Positions 42,107 through 50,119 of a stretch of DNA of 64,000 bases are shown one piece after another. The stretch's first letter is position 1. Every line of letters starts with the position of its first letter. The stretch spans positions 4,402,001 to 4,466,000 of the forward strand of contig JAWKIO010000005.1 in assembly GCA_041394265.1 (NCBI GenBank), read 5' to 3'. Source of the DNA: Acidimicrobiales bacterium. GTDB lineage: Bacteria; Actinomycetota; Acidimicrobiia; Acidimicrobiales; SZUA-35. A model generated the notes under the pieces. That model had not been told where the DNA came from. It saw only the letters and a program-made list of their open reading frames with translations, and searched no databases. The position numbers and the translations under genes were made by a program.

Positions 42107-43438
42107 TCACGTCCTGGGGGCCCGCCGTTTGACCCGCAAGCCGTTCTCACAGTTCGCACCCGCCAAGAATGCGCAGATCATCAGCCACGGTGCGGTTCGA
42201 CCGAGGATGCCGTCTTCGGTGATCGAGGACAGCAACATGAAGCTGAGTAGAGCGATCGGCGCCGTTGCTGCCGCTCCTGGTTGCAGGCCGATGAGCTTAG
42301 TGGCCTTGATGACCGATCGGATGAAGAACGTGAGAATCAGGAGCAGACCGACGATGCCCTGGTCCAGCATGTACTGGAAGGCAGCGTTGTGAGCATGCAC
42401 CGGGGTCCAGTCGCCCGCCAGCCAGACCTCGCGGGCGGGACTTCGCCAACCGTTCCAGAACGCCTCGTAGCCGTACCCGACGATCGGTCGGTTCCAGATC
42501 GTCCGTAGGAGCTGGGCCCAGATCTCGGTGCGTCCGGTGAGCGTGACGTCCTTGTCGAGGAGATCGGCGATGAAAGGGAGGGCGGCGATCGCAAAGAGGA
42601 CCGCTGTCACCGATGCGGCCAGCATCGAGATCGCCACCGCCCCGTAGAGGGTGCGGCGTGCCCGGAACAGCTGGAAGACGATCAGGAGTGCCGCCAGGAG
42701 GACCGCAGTGGCCAGACCAGTCTTCGACTCCGAGCCGACGAGCAGGGCGACGGCTGCCCCGATGGAGGGCACGGTCCACAACCGATGCCATCGGGACTGG
42801 GCGGACTCGAGGAGGAGCAGGGTGGCGGCGTACACGGACATCTGGCCGAGCGAGTTCTTGTTGGTGAAGATGCCAGACCACTGGTCACCGGTGACCGTCG
42901 TCTTGGCGAAGCCGTAGGTGGGCAAGGCGACCACCCAGATGAGGCAGAGCCAGACCACCACGGCGCCCCCCGCCGCCGCGAATCGCACGAGATCGCGTCG
43001 TTTGAACCGCAGGGCGAGGTACGTCGCGAAGAGCAGGGTCGCGTTCAGGCCCATGGCCCGGCGGAACGTGGTCGCGCTGTCGACCGACCACAGCGTGGTG
43101 GTCAGGATCCATGCATGGATCAGCACCAGGATCTTGTTGCGCTCGAGCATGCGGACCAGTGCCTCGATGCGGGGGACGAGCAGCAGAAGGGCAAGAGCAG
43201 CCAGCGCAAGAAAGACGATCGACGCAAGCGGGCCCGAAGAATCGGCACTGTCGGGCACGTCGGGTGACGAGATCGAGAACCAGTCACTGGGAACGCCGGT
43301 CGAGAAGACGATGACGCCGACGTAGGCGAAGATCCGTTCGAAGCGGGACGGCGGCGGTGGTAGCGACACCGTGCGCCGAGGCGACGCGTCGTAGCGCACG
43401 ACGGATGGGGTGGCGCGTGATGGGGTGAGCGTTGCCAA
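42107..43438 (-). CDS. O-antigen ligase / Wzy-like polymerase
   Basis: 443 aa with about ten membrane segments. LTGRTEIWAQLLRTIWNRP followed by VHAHNAAFQYMLDQGIVG is the Wzy/ligase loop; FTNKNSLGQMSVYAATLLLL is also conserved with the 24282 paralogue (TDKNSLGRASVFELINLLM). The best start is TTG 43438, preceded by GGCGGAG at a good distance. It is the first gene of a minus-strand unit with the BY-kinase, and divergent from the WecB-like gene at 43540. That makes a BY-kinase/Wzy/WecB module parallel to the one at 21599-25706. Confidence 0.88.
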   Translation of the reverse strand: MATLTPSRATPSVVRYDASPRRTVSLPPPPSRFERIFAYVGVIVFSTGVPSDWFSISSPDVPDSADSSGPLASIVFLALAALALLLLVPRIEALVRMLERNKILVLIHAWILTTTLWSVDSATTFRRAMGLNATLLFATYLALRFKRRDLVRFAAAGGAVVVWLCLIWVVALPTYGFAKTTVTGDQWSGIFTNKNSLGQMSVYAATLLLLESAQSRWHRLWTVPSIGAAVALLVGSESKTGLATAVLLAALLIVFQLFRARRTLYGAVAISMLAASVTAVLFAIAALPFIADLLDKDVTLTGRTEIWAQLLRTIWNRPIVGYGYEAFWNGWRSPAREVWLAGDWTPVHAHNAAFQYMLDQGIVGLLLILTFFIRSVIKATKLIGLQPGAAATAPIALLSFMLLSSITEDGILGRTAPWLMICAFLAGANCENGLRVKRRAPRT

Positions 43439-43539
43439 GGCATCTCCGCCGTTCGATCGCAGGAACGCATCACCTTACCGACAACGCCGGCTGCCTTGCT
43501 GGCGCGTCGGACCAGTCACATCGCTAAGCTCTGCCGTTC

Positions 43540-44379
43540 ATGCCCGACCACGCTGATCCACAATGGAGCGGTCGGGGCGAGCGGAGGGCATTGCCACAAC
43601 GCATCGGTGCTGCCATGGGCGACCGCTGCCACGAGGTGATTGGCACACCAGTGACCTTTCTCGCCCCCGACGAGTTGATCACCGAACTCCGCCATCGGAT
43701 CGAAGGCGGCATCACCTCGCTCGTCTTCCACCAGAACCTCCACGGCGTCTATCTCCAGCGCCGAGACCCCCTCTACCGGCGCCTCTACCGGGAATGTGCG
43801 TTCGCCTATGCCGACGGCATGCCCCTGATCTGGCTCGCTCGGCTCGCGGGGCGTGAGGTCAACCGATCGATGCGGGCGACCTGGCTCGACTGGCAGAGCA
43901 CCTTCCTCGACGCCTGTGCCACCCACGAGTGGCGCATCTACTACATCGGCGGGACCGAAGCGTCGCTTGCCGGCGGGCTCGACGTATTGCGATCACTCCA
44001 TCCGGGTCTGATCATCGACGGCCATCACGGCTACTTCGATCATGCGCCCGACTCAGCCGAGTCCCGGGCGGTGGTCGCCGCCGCCAACGCCTTCGAGCCG
44101 TCGCTCGTCTTCGTCGGCATGGGAATGCCGTTGCAGGAACTGTGGTCTGCCGCACAGCGGCCCCGACTGTCGGCCCCGGTGGTCGTGGCGATTGGCGCTG
44201 GTCTCGACTACGCTTCGGGAGCGATCCAGAGCCCGCCCCGCTGGGCTGGTCGGCTCGGCCTGGAATGGTTGTACCGCCTCGTCGCAGAGCCGAGACGACT
44301 CGGCTATCGCTATTTGGTCGAGCCGTTCTGGTTGCTGGGATGGTCCGTCGCCGACTCGGTGCGTCAGCGCCGTCCCTGA
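43540..44379 (+). CDS. WecB/TagA/CpsF family glycosyltransferase
   Basis: 279 aa. VFHQNLHGVYLQRRD (62-76) and FAYADGMPLIWLARL (88-102, Asp92) form the GT26 active site. IYYIGGTEASL, HHGYFDHA, VFVGMGMPLQELW and GAGLDYASG complete the fold. It keeps the QN-H acceptor-site pattern lost in the 21599 and 55399 paralogues, so it probably has a different acceptor or donor. ATG 43615 is a possible shorter start. It is divergent from the polymerase gene and convergent with the GT2 gene at 44404. Confidence 0.88.
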   Translation: MPDHADPQWSGRGERRALPQRIGAAMGDRCHEVIGTPVTFLAPDELITELRHRIEGGITSLVFHQNLHGVYLQRRDPLYRRLYRECAFAYADGMPLIWLARLAGREVNRSMRATWLDWQSTFLDACATHEWRIYYIGGTEASLAGGLDVLRSLHPGLIIDGHHGYFDHAPDSAESRAVVAAANAFEPSLVFVGMGMPLQELWSAAQRPRLSAPVVVAIGAGLDYASGAIQSPPRWAGRLGLEWLYRLVAEPRRLGYRYLVEPFWLLGWSVADSVRQRRP

Positions 44380-44389
44380 TCATGGGCCA

Positions 44390-44405
44390 GACCCGTGAGC
44401 GGGTC
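44390..44405. terminator. weak hairpin between convergent genes
   Basis: GACCCG (44390-44395) pairs with CGGGTC (44400-44405) across TGAG, between the WecB-like gene and the convergent GT2 gene. It overlaps the last two bases of the latter. Without a T-run it is only a possible terminator. Confidence 0.35.
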
Positions 44406-45297
44406 AGGCACCGTCGTGGGTGCCGGCGTCACGGGTCCATACCTGCTCGCCCTGTCGGCGCTTGCGGGCGCCGACCGCCATCGTGACGAGCCGGACCGAC
44501 ACGAACGCTGCGAGCGCCGGCCACCGGCGCGGGTCGCGAGCCGCTCGCGGCAGCCACACTGCAGGCCGGTGATGCGGCGGCAGCTGGACACCCTCGCCTT
44601 CGGCAACGGCGTCGAGGGTCGAGTTGGCGACCAGCTGTCGTGAGTGGACCCCGATGATGTCGGTGAGCGTCTGGGGCAGCAGCGGTGTGAACCAGGAGTC
44701 GGGGTCGACGGTCCGGTCCTCGTCGGCAAACAGACGATGCAGGAAGTAGTCCTCGGCCATGGTCTCGGGGAAGCGGCCGAACCGCTCCCGACCGGCCTGT
44801 GAGATCGCATAGAACCCGAAGCCGACGAGGCGATCATCGAAGTACGGCGAGCACCGCCAGCCGCGATAGAAGAGCCGGATCGGCAGACGGCAAGTGGACA
44901 TGTCGGGGAATCGCAGGGTGGGGGCGCCGACGGCTGCTCCCGATGTGGCCATGGCGGCCGCCAGGGACTGGACGGCTCGTCGGCTCACCTCGACATCGGC
45001 ATCGATGTACATCCGGGGGAAGGTGGAGGCGTGGGCATCGCCCAGATCGAGTGCGCCCCATTTCGAGGCGACCGGCGTCGAGACGACACGGATGGACGGA
45101 TCGACGGCCGCCGCAATTGCCGCGGTGTCGTCGGTGCAACCGTTGCACGCCACCACGATCTCGAGTTCGCCCTCGGCGGCCCCGTCGAGTAGCGAGCGGA
45201 GGCATCGCTCGATGACCCGGGCCTCGTTGTGAGCCGGCACGATGACCGACGCCACGTACTCCCTGCTCGGTCGGCTGTCGCTGTCCCCGGAAGGCAT
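44404..45297 (-). CDS. glycosyltransferase family 2 protein
   Basis: 297 aa from ATG 45297. SVIVPAHNEARVIERCLRSLL is the GT-A N-terminus, EIVVACNGCTDDTAAI and MYIDADVEVS (the D-x-D) follow, then AEDYFLHRLFADED near the acceptor site. The enzyme uses a nucleotide sugar with a divalent metal. ATG 45297 is favoured over GTG 45327 because TATCCT lies 7 nt before it, a leaderless layout. No membrane segment is clear. The divergent neighbour is another GT2 gene starting 60 nt away. Confidence 0.87.
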   Translation of the reverse strand: MPSGDSDSRPSREYVASVIVPAHNEARVIERCLRSLLDGAAEGELEIVVACNGCTDDTAAIAAAVDPSIRVVSTPVASKWGALDLGDAHASTFPRMYIDADVEVSRRAVQSLAAAMATSGAAVGAPTLRFPDMSTCRLPIRLFYRGWRCSPYFDDRLVGFGFYAISQAGRERFGRFPETMAEDYFLHRLFADEDRTVDPDSWFTPLLPQTLTDIIGVHSRQLVANSTLDAVAEGEGVQLPPHHRPAVWLPRAARDPRRWPALAAFVSVRLVTMAVGARKRRQGEQVWTRDAGTHDGA

Positions 45298-45303
45298 GTG
45301 CCA

Positions 45304-45310
45304 TAGGATA
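45304..45310. promoter_or_regulatory. overlapping divergent -10 elements
   Basis: On the plus strand TAGGAT (45304-45309) is a -10 for the GT2 gene at 45358. On the minus strand TATCCT (45310-45305) is a -10, 7 nt before ATG 45297. The two elements overlap, so the two divergent promoters are probably mutually exclusive. Confidence 0.45.
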
Positions 45311-45357
45311 GGAGCCTCCGCCCGCACTGCTTCCCGAGAGACGAGCCCCGCCCACCC

Positions 45358-46299
45358 GTGACTTCCCGTGCCCCGATCGTCGGCGTCTGCGTGGCCACGT
45401 TTCGGCGTCCGCCGGGTCTGGCCGCACTGCTGGCGGCCCTCGCCAATCAGCGGTTTCCCGCAGAAGCCCTACCTCGTGTCCTCGTCTTCGTCACGGACAA
45501 CGACCCGGAAGGGTCGGCGCGGTCCACCATCGATCGGGCACGGCGCGACCACGACCTCGAGATCCACGATCGGGTCGAAACCCGGCGAGGTGTCGTGCAT
45601 GCCCGCAACGCGTCGGTGGCCGCCGCGCTCGAAACTGGCGTTGACTTCGTGGTGTTCGTCGACGACGACGAGTCACCGCACGCCGACTGGCTGGCAACGC
45701 TGCTGGCCACCCAACGTGCGAGCGGTGCACCCATCGTGGCAGGACCGGTGGTCGAAGTCCTCGATGACGCACTTCCCGCCTGGTACCGCGATGCCGGTTT
45801 CTACCGCCCGCCGGAGCGGGCCGACGGAGCGCCGGCGCCCTACGCCGCCTGCGGGAACTCGCTGTTCGCTGCCGCCCTGCTCGAGGCGGTTTCCGGTCCT
45901 TTCGATCCCCGTTTCAACGTGTCGGGTGGCGAGGACGTGTTCCTGTCGCTGACACTCATGGCGGCCGGGGCGGCCATCGTCTGGAGCCCCCAGGCATTGG
46001 TCGACACTCACGTACCGGCCGATCGGGCCCGGTTGCGCCACGTGGCTCGCCGCCATCACATCGGCGCCGCCAACTACACACGCGCCGAGGGGCTCGTGGC
46101 CGGGTGGCGACCGACCCGGGTGGTGACGGGAGCCGGAAGGGTCGCTCGGGGTCTGGTGCTCGTCGCGACCGGTGCCGTGCGTCTCGCTCCGCCCCGCATG
46201 GCGCTCGGCGTCGTCGTGGCAGCCGAGGGTCTCGGCGTGATCAGCGGAGCGCTCGGCGGAGGGGCCGGACGCGCCTGGTGGAGTGCCGATGACCGATGA
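45358..46299 (+). CDS. glycosyltransferase family 2 protein
   Basis: 313 aa from GTG 45358. VGVCVATFRRPPGLAALLAAL, RGVVHARNASVAAAL, FVVFVDDDESPHADWL (the D-D-D metal site) and YAACGNSLFAAALLEAV with GGEDVFLSLTL are the ordered GT2 motifs. The C-terminal 90 residues are hydrophobic with basic breaks and may touch the membrane. It is a paralogue of the 53453 protein (PRV/LVLDNS, YFATGNALLR, GGEDHHLGL). The DUF4012 gene overlaps its last 11 nt, so it is coupled to it. Confidence 0.88.
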   Translation: MTSRAPIVGVCVATFRRPPGLAALLAALANQRFPAEALPRVLVFVTDNDPEGSARSTIDRARRDHDLEIHDRVETRRGVVHARNASVAAALETGVDFVVFVDDDESPHADWLATLLATQRASGAPIVAGPVVEVLDDALPAWYRDAGFYRPPERADGAPAPYAACGNSLFAAALLEAVSGPFDPRFNVSGGEDVFLSLTLMAAGAAIVWSPQALVDTHVPADRARLRHVARRHHIGAANYTRAEGLVAGWRPTRVVTGAGRVARGLVLVATGAVRLAPPRMALGVVVAAEGLGVISGALGGGAGRAWWSADDR

Positions 46300-48106
46300 G
46301 GCGGGTGATCGCGCACGACGCACCGGTGCGTTCGTGCTCCAGCGTCGGTCCCTGCGGCTCTGGTTGCTCCTCGGTGTCGGACTGTGGCTCGCTGCGGTCG
46401 GCGGGCTCGTGCTCGACGCCAAGACCAATATCGATGCCGCCCGGGGCAACATCGATGTCGCCGTGCCGGCCGCCAAGGAGGGCGATCTCGACACCATTCG
46501 GGTCGAGCTGACCACCGGTGCCGACCGGCTACGACGCGCCAGGGACGACCTGTTCCACCCGGTCCTGCTTCCGCTGCGGCCGCTGCCGATCGTGGGGCGC
46601 CAGCTTCGCACGGCCCGTGCCATGGCCGACGTCGGCGCCGACGCGGCCACCGAGGCCGAACGGCTCCTCGCGCTCGTCGACGCTGCAACCACTGGCGATG
46701 CTGCAACCACCGACGACGCCGGCGATGTCGAGGAGCCGGCACCGTCGGCCCTCGCCTCGATCGACCTCGTGGCGGTCGAGTCGTCACTCCACCGTTTGTA
46801 CGAGATGGTGCGAACGGCCGATCTGGGACCGTCGGAGGGACTCATCGGTCCCCTGGCCGACGCCCGGGCCGAGGTCGACGAGCTCCTCGACCGCTACGAG
46901 CCATCGCTCGGCGAGGCCGCCGAGGTGGCCAGTGGTCTCCGCTCGTTCCAGCAGGACTCCCGCTACGTGATCCTCGGCGCGAACAACGCGGAGATGCAGG
47001 TCGGAGGGGGCATGGTGCTCTCGGTCGGCGAGGTCGCCCTCGGTGACGACGGTGTCGAGTTCGGTGGTCTGCTCTCGACCGAGGATCTGTTCCCGGTCCC
47101 TTCCAACGGTCTGGTCGACGCCGATGTCGATGAGCGTTGGGGCTTTCTCCAACCGACGAACGACTTCCGCAAGCTGGGGTTGACACCGCGTTTCGACGAG
47201 TACGTCGGCCCTCAGGCCATCGCGATGTGGGAGGCGGAGACCGGTCGCCCCGTCGACGGGGCGATCTTGGTCGACGCCTACGCCCTCTCTCGCCTCCTCG
47301 GGGTCGTCGGGACGGTCGAGGTCGGGGGGACCACCTACGACGAGGAGCGTCTGCTGCGCTATCTGCTCCAGGATCAGTACACCGAGTTCGGTGCCTCCGA
47401 GGTCGAGCAGGCCCGACGTCGGGCCAAGCTGTCCGAGGTGACCTCGGCCGTGCTCGACGCACTGGTGGCGGGACCGCACGACCTGCCCCGGATCGTCGAG
47501 ACCGTCCCGTCGCTCCTACGGGGTCGGCATGTCCTGGTCTACGGCGACAAGGCGGTCGAGCAGCGGGCATGGCAGGTCGTCGGCGCCGACGGTGGCACGA
47601 GCGGCGACGAACTCGGTGTGTTCGTCTCGAACATGGGCGCCTCCAAGCTCGATCCCTACGTCGAGGCCGATGTCGTGGTCGAGGAATCGCCGGGACCCGA
47701 GGTGACATCGATCGCGATGGCCGTCACGGTGTCGAACCGAGTCGAGCAGGGCGATCGCCTGCCGGAGTACGTGGTGGGACCCTGGGAGTGGATCGACGTC
47801 GAGGAACCGGGGGAGTATCTGGGACGGTTGGTCGTCCGGCTGCCCGGGGCCACGTCGGCGGCACGGTTCACGAGCGCGGTACCACTCGAGGTGTTCGGCC
47901 CCGATGGCGACGGTGTCCTGCTCGGAACGCGCTTCGCGGTCCGGCCCGGCCGCTCGACGACCATCCGCCTGGTGTTCGAGGTGTCCTCGGAGCTCGAGTC
48001 GATGCAGATCGTCCCCTCGGCCCGGCCCGTGCCCATCCGCTGGCAGTGGGGCGATCGGAGTTTCGACGACGCCGAGGTGGTAGACCAGCCGCTGCAGCGG
48101 CCGTGA
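46289..48106 (+). CDS. DUF4012 domain-containing membrane protein
   Basis: 605 aa from ATG 46289; GGAG at 46280-46283 is well placed, and GTG 46283 is in frame. One membrane segment at about 23-43, then helical AARGNIDVAVPAAKEGDLD, PLRPLPIVGRQLRTA and an inserted DAATTGDAATTDD repeat. The core reads YVILGANNAEMQVGGGMVLS, EDLFPVPSNGLVDAD, WGFLQPTNDFRKLG and PRFDEYVGPQAIAMWE. The NNAE motif is kept here, unlike in the 31211 paralogue. The function is unknown. It overlaps the upstream GT2 gene and is followed by an LPxTG gene. Confidence 0.85.
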   Translation: MTDEAGDRARRTGAFVLQRRSLRLWLLLGVGLWLAAVGGLVLDAKTNIDAARGNIDVAVPAAKEGDLDTIRVELTTGADRLRRARDDLFHPVLLPLRPLPIVGRQLRTARAMADVGADAATEAERLLALVDAATTGDAATTDDAGDVEEPAPSALASIDLVAVESSLHRLYEMVRTADLGPSEGLIGPLADARAEVDELLDRYEPSLGEAAEVASGLRSFQQDSRYVILGANNAEMQVGGGMVLSVGEVALGDDGVEFGGLLSTEDLFPVPSNGLVDADVDERWGFLQPTNDFRKLGLTPRFDEYVGPQAIAMWEAETGRPVDGAILVDAYALSRLLGVVGTVEVGGTTYDEERLLRYLLQDQYTEFGASEVEQARRRAKLSEVTSAVLDALVAGPHDLPRIVETVPSLLRGRHVLVYGDKAVEQRAWQVVGADGGTSGDELGVFVSNMGASKLDPYVEADVVVEESPGPEVTSIAMAVTVSNRVEQGDRLPEYVVGPWEWIDVEEPGEYLGRLVVRLPGATSAARFTSAVPLEVFGPDGDGVLLGTRFAVRPGRSTTIRLVFEVSSELESMQIVPSARPVPIRWQWGDRSFDDAEVVDQPLQRP

Positions 48107-48107
48107 G

Positions 48108-48122
48108 CCCCGCTCGTCGGGG
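48108..48122 (+). terminator. short hairpin after the DUF4012 gene
   Basis: CCCCG (48108-48112) and CGGGG (48118-48122) form a 5-bp stem starting 2 nt past the stop codon, with only TT after it. It is a weak candidate. Confidence 0.3.
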
Positions 48123-48178
48123 TTCGCCGCGCGGGATTCCCGAGTCGATCCACCTATGTTTGCGGGCGGCCGATGCGC

Positions 48179-48184
48179 TAGTAT
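48179..48184 (+). promoter_or_regulatory. -10 element of the LPxTG gene
   Basis: TAGTAT lies 32 nt before ATG 48216 and fits a -10. No good -35 is seen; TTGCGG at 48160-48165 is only 13 nt away. Confidence 0.35.
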
Positions 48185-48215
48185 GGGCTGATCCCGACAG
48201 CCCTTGGTGGTCACG

Positions 48216-48542
48216 ATGAACCCTCTGAAGTTTGGCATCCCCGCAGCGATTCTCGCCGCCCTTGCGTTCCCTGCCGTCGCTGGTGCGCAGACCGATCCGT
48301 GTGAGGCTGGCGCCTCGAGCATTGCCGCCTCGGAGTGCGTGGTCGAAGTCGAGGCCGTGACCCTCGAACCCACCCCTGCCACCCCGGTCGCTGCCGCCCC
48401 CGCCTCGCCTGTCGTCGCCGGCAAGCAGCAGCTTCCCGTCACCGGTGGCGACGCCCTCACGCTGGCCGTCGTCGGTGGCACGCTCGTCGGCGCCGGTGCC
48501 TTCCTGACCCTTCGGGCCCGCCGCACCGCCGAGGTCGGCTGA
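48216..48542 (+). CDS. small LPxTG-type surface protein
   Basis: 108 aa from ATG 48216, with GGTGG upstream. It has a signal peptide (KFGIPAAILAALAFPAV, cleavage near AGAQ), a short mature region with two Cys (DPCEAGASSIAASEC), a Pro/Ala/Thr spacer, then LPVTGGD, a hydrophobic segment and RARRTAEVG. The order of elements matches the 30776 protein closely, including the Cys pair. It is probably anchored by a sortase. The role may be as a scaffold or an anchor partner for the neighbouring DUF4012 protein (inference from the repeated pairing). Confidence 0.85.
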   Translation: MNPLKFGIPAAILAALAFPAVAGAQTDPCEAGASSIAASECVVEVEAVTLEPTPATPVAAAPASPVVAGKQQLPVTGGDALTLAVVGGTLVGAGAFLTLRARRTAEVG

Positions 48543-48606
48543 GTCACATCCTGAGGCGACGCCGCCCGGCGCCCTCGTCATCACGTCCGAGGAGCTACGG
48601 CGGCCC

Positions 48607-50118
48607 ATGCAACCAACAGCGGACCAGCTTCGTCGCGAGCGAGTGACGCCCGGCGAGTCCGGTGAGACGGCCTGGCCGCTCCCGGTGGTCGCCGCCACGT
48701 TGTTGATCCTCGTGCTCGGTGGGATCTCGCTGAACGGTCGCAGCATCTGGCTCGACGAGTCGATCACGGCCGGGCTCGCCCGGGGCTCCTGGTCCTCGTG
48801 GTGGACCGGTGTGGCCGAGGACGGTGGCAGTCAATCGCTCTATTTCCTCGCCGCCCGCCTCACCTCGATGCTCGGCGACGATCCATGGGTGTACCGCTTG
48901 CCCTCGCTGCTGGCGGCGGCGGCCGTGCCCATGCCGACGTACCGGCTCGCCGCTCGCCGCTTCGGACCGAGCGTCGCCACGATCGCCGTGGTGATCCTCG
49001 CCGTGAGCTACTCCTTCGTCACGAACGCGCAGGAAGCTCGGTCCTACACGATGCTGGCCGCGCTGATCACCTGGTCGTGGTTGCTGCTGGATCGGGCAAT
49101 CGAGACGCCGTCCCCGGCGCGATGGCTGCGGTGGGGCATCGTCACCGCCCTCACGCTCTACGCCCAGCCGCTCGGGCTCCCCATCCTCATGGGCCAGGCG
49201 ATCTGGATGCTGATCGAGCGCCGTCGGCTCGTTGCCCGATCGGTCATTACCGGCTTCGCTGCGGCCGCCGTGATCAGCGTGCCGTTCGGGTATCTCACGT
49301 TGTTCGAGGCCGGCGACCACACCAGCTGGTTGGGGACGTTCCGCCTCCGCAGCTTCGCCGAACTCGTCGCGGCCGCCTTCGGTGCCCAGCGAGTGTCCGA
49401 CGCCCTGGTGCTGAGCGCAGTGGGGACACTTCTCGCCGTCGGGTTCGCCACCGTGGGCGCGCTGTCGCCGCGCCCGGGCAACGATGGCGGTCAACCGACG
49501 AGCGTCAGCGGTCACAAACGGCAGCTCCCGTACGTCCTGTGGGTCGTCGTACCGATCATGGTCCTGCTCGTGGGAAGCGCATTTCGGGCGTTCCTGATCG
49601 CCCGCTACGCCGTGCCCCTCGTTCCCGCCACTGCCACACTCGCGGCCGTCGGAATCCAGCGGCTCCGGCTGGTCGATCGTCGCGCCCCGCTTGTTGCCAC
49701 CGCCGTCCTCGTCGCAGCGCTCCTCGGTCGCACGGTGGCCGGCTACGGCAACGAGCCCGTTCCGTGGGACGAACTCCAGGCCCACGTGTCCGAGCAGGCG
49801 ATCATCGACGACATCGTGGCCTTCGAACCGGCGTACACTCAGGCGCCGTTCGAGTACTACACCTGGTTGCGGGGTGACGAGACGACCATGGCTCGCCCGA
49901 TGGCGCCGGCGCTCGGATGGACCCCACCAAGACACCCGAACCTCGATGTGTACCCCACGACGCCCCTGGCGCCGCCCAGCGGCGCGTTGTGGATCGTGGT
50001 CCGACTCGACGAGGGGCGCGTGCCCGACCTCCTCGCGCGGTTCGGTATCCCGATGCGCGAGACGGAACGAACGAGCTTCGGAGAAGCGACGGTCATTCGC
50101 TTCGAGGAGGCCGAATGA
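48607..50118 (+). CDS. GT39-like membrane glycosyltransferase
   Basis: 503 aa, a GT-C polytopic membrane protein. The first periplasmic loop has GRSIWLDESITAGL with Asp50-Glu51, the acidic pair of ArnT/PMT-like enzymes. About ten membrane segments follow, with NAQEARSYTMLAAL and YALP-type FLIARYAVPLVPA motifs, and a soluble C-terminus from about 375. These enzymes take sugars from polyprenyl-phosphate donors on the outer face of the membrane. The donor and acceptor are unknown. It is followed at 1 nt by a paralogue. Confidence 0.83.
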   Translation: MQPTADQLRRERVTPGESGETAWPLPVVAATLLILVLGGISLNGRSIWLDESITAGLARGSWSSWWTGVAEDGGSQSLYFLAARLTSMLGDDPWVYRLPSLLAAAAVPMPTYRLAARRFGPSVATIAVVILAVSYSFVTNAQEARSYTMLAALITWSWLLLDRAIETPSPARWLRWGIVTALTLYAQPLGLPILMGQAIWMLIERRRLVARSVITGFAAAAVISVPFGYLTLFEAGDHTSWLGTFRLRSFAELVAAAFGAQRVSDALVLSAVGTLLAVGFATVGALSPRPGNDGGQPTSVSGHKRQLPYVLWVVVPIMVLLVGSAFRAFLIARYAVPLVPATATLAAVGIQRLRLVDRRAPLVATAVLVAALLGRTVAGYGNEPVPWDELQAHVSEQAIIDDIVAFEPAYTQAPFEYYTWLRGDETTMARPMAPALGWTPPRHPNLDVYPTTPLAPPSGALWIVVRLDEGRVPDLLARFGIPMRETERTSFGEATVIRFEEAE

Positions 50119-50119
50119 G

